A DNA stretch of 9,684 nucleotides, taken from assembly GCA_026195755.1 (NCBI GenBank), contig JAPHRL010000019.1, positions 1 through 9,684 on the forward strand, written 5' to 3'. A program made the translations under genes and the position numbers. The notes under the pieces are model-generated. The model saw only the letters and a program-made list of their open reading frames with translations, was not told the origin of the DNA and ran no database searches. The DNA is from Kangiella sp. (GTDB taxonomy: Bacteria > Pseudomonadota > Gammaproteobacteria > Enterobacterales > Kangiellaceae). Of this stretch, positions 7,211 to 9,684 are shown in pieces. Position 1 is the first letter of the stretch. Every line of letters begins with the position of its first letter.

Positions 7211-9259
7211 TTAGTCACCTTTTAACCATTGATGTAACCAGTTATTGACTACTTGGTGCCACTGAATGCTGTTATTAGGCTTTAAAACCCAGTGATTTTC
7301 ATTCTCAAAAATCAACAATTGGCTTGGAATATCCTGACGCTGAAGCGCAGTGAAAGTCGCTAACGACTGTGTTTCAGGAACTCGATAGTCCTTGCTACCT
7401 TGCACTACTAACATGGGTGTTTTCCAGTTTTTAACAAAATGAACTGGATTATGCTTCTCAAAGTTTTCTGGTTTATCGAAATAAGTACCACCATTTTCCC
7501 ATTCAACAAACCAAAGCTCTTCTGTTGAGTAGTACATCATGCGGCTGTCGAAAATTCCGTCATGATTAACCAGACATTTAAATTGATCAGACCAATTACC
7601 TGCAATCCAGTTGATCATGTAGCCGCCGTAAGAAGCGCCTAAAGCACAGGCGTTATCAGTATCAACAAACTCATAATTCTCTTCAACGTAGGCTAAACCT
7701 TTCTGTAAATCTTCCAGTGGTTTACCACCCCAGTCGCCAGTGATTGAGTCAGTAAAGTCCTGGCCATAGCCGGTAGAGCCGTGGAAGTCGATCATGACAG
7801 CAACAAATCCTTGACCTGCGTAGGTCTGTGGATTCCAACGATAATGGAAGTGATCACCAAAGCTGCCTTGAGGGCCGCCATGAATCAGGAAAGCTAATGG
7901 GTATTCTTTGTCTTCATCAAAGTCAGCGGGTTTAACGATATAGCCATAAACGGTTTCATCATTCCAGCCTTTGAAGCTGAACTGCTCATAATCACCAAAC
8001 TCAAGCTCGGACATAGCTGCTTGATTAACATGAGTCAGTTGACGTTTGTTAGTGCCATTAAGCTCCATCACATACAAATCAGCAGGATTTTTTAGATCGT
8101 CATATTGATAAACGATTTTATCTGAACCCACATCGAATGCTGACACATAGCCAGCGTCAGTGAGCTGTTGTTTTTGTCTGGTTGCTAAATCATAGGACCA
8201 GATAACATTTTTGCCAATATGGTTACCATATAAGAAGACCTGTTTGCCGTCTTTGCTGAACTGGAAGCCATAGAAAGAACGATCCCAGTCTTTGGTAACG
8301 TTCTCAGTTTTGCCGGATTTTAGGTCACGAATCTTAAGTTGGCGACGGTCGGCCTCAAAGCCAGGACGCTCCATGGCCAGCCAGGCGAGTTTTTTGCCAT
8401 CGGGACTAAACACTGGCTGCGTATCCCAGGCCAGATTTGCTTTGGTCAGGTTGTTAGCCTTACCGCCTGTTATTGAAACCTCATATAAGTCAAAGTTGGT
8501 AGAAGTTGGCTCATTCTTATCTGCTATGCGCAAGGTGAAAATAACGGTTTTGCCATCTGGACTGATGGTGTATTCCTCATCACCACCAAAAGGGCTCGAT
8601 GGCACGTTACCATTAAGACTGTGAGATAGGGGGGTGGCATCGGAAAAGGGCTTGCTGTCTAATTTTGCGCTGAACAAACGACTTTGCGTACCATCTAACC
8701 AATGATCCCAGTGACGGACAAAGATCTTGTCATACAGCTTGCCTTCCTGTTTGCTACTGCTCGCTGCTTTAGATTTTTCTTTGCTGCACTTTAAAGTGTC
8801 ACACTCAGGATAAACTGACGCGCTAAAAACAATTCGGTCTCCTGTTGGTGACAACTTATAAGTACCGATACTGACAGGCACATCAGAAACTTGCTCAATA
8901 GACTCCGATTCTACCGCGTACCGCCACAGCTGGTTGCTGCCACTGCGACTTGATAAGAAATAAAGGTAGTTGCCATCCGCCGACCACTTAGGGCTAGTAT
9001 CAGCCGCAGGGTCGGTTGTTATCTGTTTAGGGTTACTCTTTTCACCAACCAAGCTGGTTAAATAAATATCAAAAGTACCTTTATCAGCTTCGAGATCAGT
9101 AGTGCGGAGCATGTAGGCCACAGTGCTTCCATCAGGTGAAAGAGCAGGGGAGGCTACACGCTTCATGCTCACCATATCTTCAGCCGTAAAAGGCTTTGAT
9201 GCCATAGCTTCACCAGCGTTTAAAGCCAGTAAGCCAAATACCAAGAATAAATGTTTCAT
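7211..9259 (-). CDS. Exported S9-family serine peptidase (prolyl oligopeptidase/acylaminoacyl-peptidase type)
   Basis: A 682-residue precursor with a signal peptide (MKHLFLVFGLLALNAGEAMA, likely cut after A20), so the enzyme should act in the periplasm. Residues about 25-420 form a beta-propeller with six visible PD40-type motifs (SPDGSTVAYM at 41, SADGNYLYFL at 93, SPTGDRIVFS at 137, SPDGKTVIFT at 233, SPDGKKLAWL at 285, SKDGKQVFLY at 335). The C-terminal alpha/beta hydrolase domain (about 440-682) has the oxyanion-type HGGP at 460-463, nucleophile S543 in GASYGGYM, D624 in GSKDYRVP and H656 in ENENHWV: a complete triad. Relatives remove dipeptides or acylated residues from short peptides; the exact specificity (DPP-like or acylaminoacyl-peptidase) is not decided. 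C153 and C158 in the propeller precede a Lys/Ser-rich stretch and could form a disulfide. The start has little Shine-Dalgarno sequence but is set by the signal peptide. It is transcribed alone and ends in its own terminator. Confidence 0.96.
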   Translation of the reverse strand: MKHLFLVFGLLALNAGEAMASKPFTAEDMVSMKRVASPALSPDGSTVAYMLRTTDLEADKGTFDIYLTSLVGEKSNPKQITTDPAADTSPKWSADGNYLYFLSSRSGSNQLWRYAVESESIEQVSDVPVSIGTYKLSPTGDRIVFSASVYPECDTLKCSKEKSKAASSSKQEGKLYDKIFVRHWDHWLDGTQSRLFSAKLDSKPFSDATPLSHSLNGNVPSSPFGGDEEYTISPDGKTVIFTLRIADKNEPTSTNFDLYEVSITGGKANNLTKANLAWDTQPVFSPDGKKLAWLAMERPGFEADRRQLKIRDLKSGKTENVTKDWDRSFYGFQFSKDGKQVFLYGNHIGKNVIWSYDLATRQKQQLTDAGYVSAFDVGSDKIVYQYDDLKNPADLYVMELNGTNKRQLTHVNQAAMSELEFGDYEQFSFKGWNDETVYGYIVKPADFDEDKEYPLAFLIHGGPQGSFGDHFHYRWNPQTYAGQGFVAVMIDFHGSTGYGQDFTDSITGDWGGKPLEDLQKGLAYVEENYEFVDTDNACALGASYGGYMINWIAGNWSDQFKCLVNHDGIFDSRMMYYSTEELWFVEWENGGTYFDKPENFEKHNPVHFVKNWKTPMLVVQGSKDYRVPETQSLATFTALQRQDIPSQLLIFENENHWVLKPNNSIQWHQVVNNWLHQWLKGD

Positions 9260-9296
9260 AACAGACTTAAACTTTTGTTAGTGTTAGGTGGCCAAA

Positions 9297-9325
9297 ACTA
9301 TACTGAGCTTTTCGAGCTAAGTCGA
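9297..9325 (-). promoter_or_regulatory. Candidate promoter of the S9 peptidase gene
   Basis: On the minus strand, TCGACT (9320-9325, 4/6 to TTGACA) and TATAGT (9297-9302, 5/6 to TATAAT) are 17 bases apart. Transcription would start near 9290, about 30 bases before the ATG. Its -35 lies 20 bases from the -35 of the divergent tRNA promoter. Confidence 0.45.
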
Positions 9326-9345
9326 TAATTTGCATCAAAATACAG

Positions 9346-9380
9346 TTGACAGTAATAAGCCCCGTGCTAAAATGCGCGCC
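9346..9380 (+). promoter_or_regulatory. Strong sigma-70 promoter of the tRNA unit with GC-rich discriminator
   Basis: A perfect TTGACA (9346-9351), a 16-base spacer and TAAAAT (9368-9373, 5/6) are followed by GCGCGCC (9374-9380). A GC-rich discriminator just after the -10 is the known mark of stable-RNA promoters under ppGpp/DksA stringent control; that control is inferred here. The start would be near 9381, leaving a leader of about eight bases before tRNA-Ala. Confidence 0.85.
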
Positions 9381-9388
9381 ATTGTTTT

Positions 9389-9464
9389 GGGGCTATAGCT
9401 CAGCTGGGAGAGCGCTACACTGGCAGTGTAGAGGTCAGCGGTTCGATCCCGCTTAGCTCCACCA
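9389..9464 (+). tRNA. tRNA-Ala (anticodon GGC)
   Basis: A 76-base tRNA with encoded CCA. The acceptor stem GGGGCTA pairs with TAGCTCC (9454-9460), including the G3:U70 wobble pair that is the main identity signal for alanyl-tRNA synthetase. The anticodon stem CTACA/TGTAG (9415-9419, 9427-9431) holds loop CTGGCAG, giving anticodon GGC at 9422-9424, which reads GCC and GCU. The T arm has GGTTCGATCC. It is the first gene of a two-tRNA unit. Confidence 0.98.
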
Positions 9465-9497
9465 AATTTAATTGACTGCTTTGTTAAAAGAATCGTC

Positions 9498-9513
9498 GCT
9501 TACTGGGGTAAGC
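9498..9513 (+). other. Hairpin in the spacer between the two tRNAs
   Basis: GCTTAC (9498-9503) pairs perfectly with GTAAGC (9508-9513) around TGGG. No T run follows, so it is not a terminator. It lies in the 102-base spacer between the tRNAs and could guide processing of a shared transcript; that role is inference. I see no good second promoter in this spacer. Confidence 0.4.
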
Positions 9514-9566
9514 TTCCTCATCTTTTGCCTCGCATTCAAATAAATTGATATTTTGAAAAGTTTTGT

Positions 9567-9642
9567 GTCCCGTTCGTCTAGAGGCCTAGGACACCGCCCT
9601 TTCACGGCGGTAACAGGGGTTCGACTCCCCTACGGGATGCCA
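9567..9642 (+). tRNA. tRNA-Glu (anticodon TTC)
   Basis: A 76-base tRNA with encoded CCA (9640-9642). The acceptor stem GTCCCGT pairs with ACGGGAT (9632-9638), with a G1:U72 wobble at the end and U2:A71 kept. The anticodon stem CCGCC/GGCGG (9594-9598, 9606-9610) holds loop CTTTCAC, giving anticodon TTC at 9601-9603, which reads GAA and GAG. The D and T arms closely match E. coli tRNA-Glu as I recall it. It is probably co-transcribed with tRNA-Ala. Confidence 0.98.
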
Positions 9643-9650
9643 TATAAATA

Positions 9651-9679
9651 AAACCCAGCCCTTGTGGCTGGGTTTTTTT
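9651..9679 (+). terminator. Rho-independent terminator of the tRNA unit
   Basis: A ten-base stem AAACCCAGCC (9651-9660) and GGCTGGGTTT (9666-9675) closes a five-base loop and runs into seven T (9673-9679). It lies eight bases after the CCA of tRNA-Glu, so the unit ends there with two tRNAs. Confidence 0.95.
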
Positions 9680-9684
9680 ATATC

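Noticed and set aside
8292..8624. A 110-codon open frame on the plus strand opposite the S9 peptidase
   Set aside because: It is antisense to propeller blades with clear PD40 motifs. The frame is open only because of the codon use of the real gene.
8740..8810. Cys pair and Lys/Ser-rich stretch in the S9 peptidase as a novel insertion
   Set aside because: As I recall, related S9 enzymes carry a similar Cys-containing Lys-rich segment before the conserved RHWDHW-type motif, so it is probably a normal family trait.
9389..9684. tRNA genes as an integration site for a genomic island
   Set aside because: No integrase gene and no repeated tRNA 3' end is visible in the window. What lies beyond 9684 is unknown.

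Overview
The window reads as ordinary chromosome of a Gram-negative gammaproteobacterium with moderate-to-low GC (by eye). Pyruvate kinase closely resembles the enterobacterial PykA type. The RND adaptor/permease pair implies an inner membrane and periplasm, and both tRNAs encode their CCA ends and match gammaproteobacterial tRNAs. A marine lineage such as Kangiella or a relative would fit, but that is a guess. No phage, transposon, CRISPR or plasmid genes are visible.

Layout, left to right. (1) 20-928 (+): an intact ten-helix EamA-type (DMT superfamily) transporter. (2) 956-2401 (-): PykA-type pyruvate kinase, convergent with the transporter across a 27-bp gap that holds no terminator. (3) 2529-6990 (-): a two-gene RND efflux operon, adaptor then permease, 11 bp apart. 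It has a candidate promoter at 7039-7067 and a clear terminator at 2529-2555. No outer-membrane channel or regulator gene lies beside it. (4) 7132-9259 (-): an exported S9-family serine peptidase (six propeller motifs, then an alpha/beta hydrolase with a complete Ser-Asp-His triad), followed by its own terminator. (5) 9346-9679 (+): a tRNA-Ala(GGC)/tRNA-Glu(UUC) unit with a near-consensus promoter, a GC-rich discriminator and a terminator at the window's end.

The genes do not form one pathway. They are independent units: small-molecule export or import, the last step of glycolysis, efflux of an unknown substrate, turnover of periplasmic peptides, and two tRNAs. All protein genes look complete, and no frameshift or truncation was found. 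No gap between genes exceeds 300 bases.

I found no convincing undescribed system. The points most worth checking are the changed proton-relay residues and hexaglycine loop in the RND permease, an inverted repeat over the RND promoter, and the divergent promoter pair between the peptidase and the tRNA unit.
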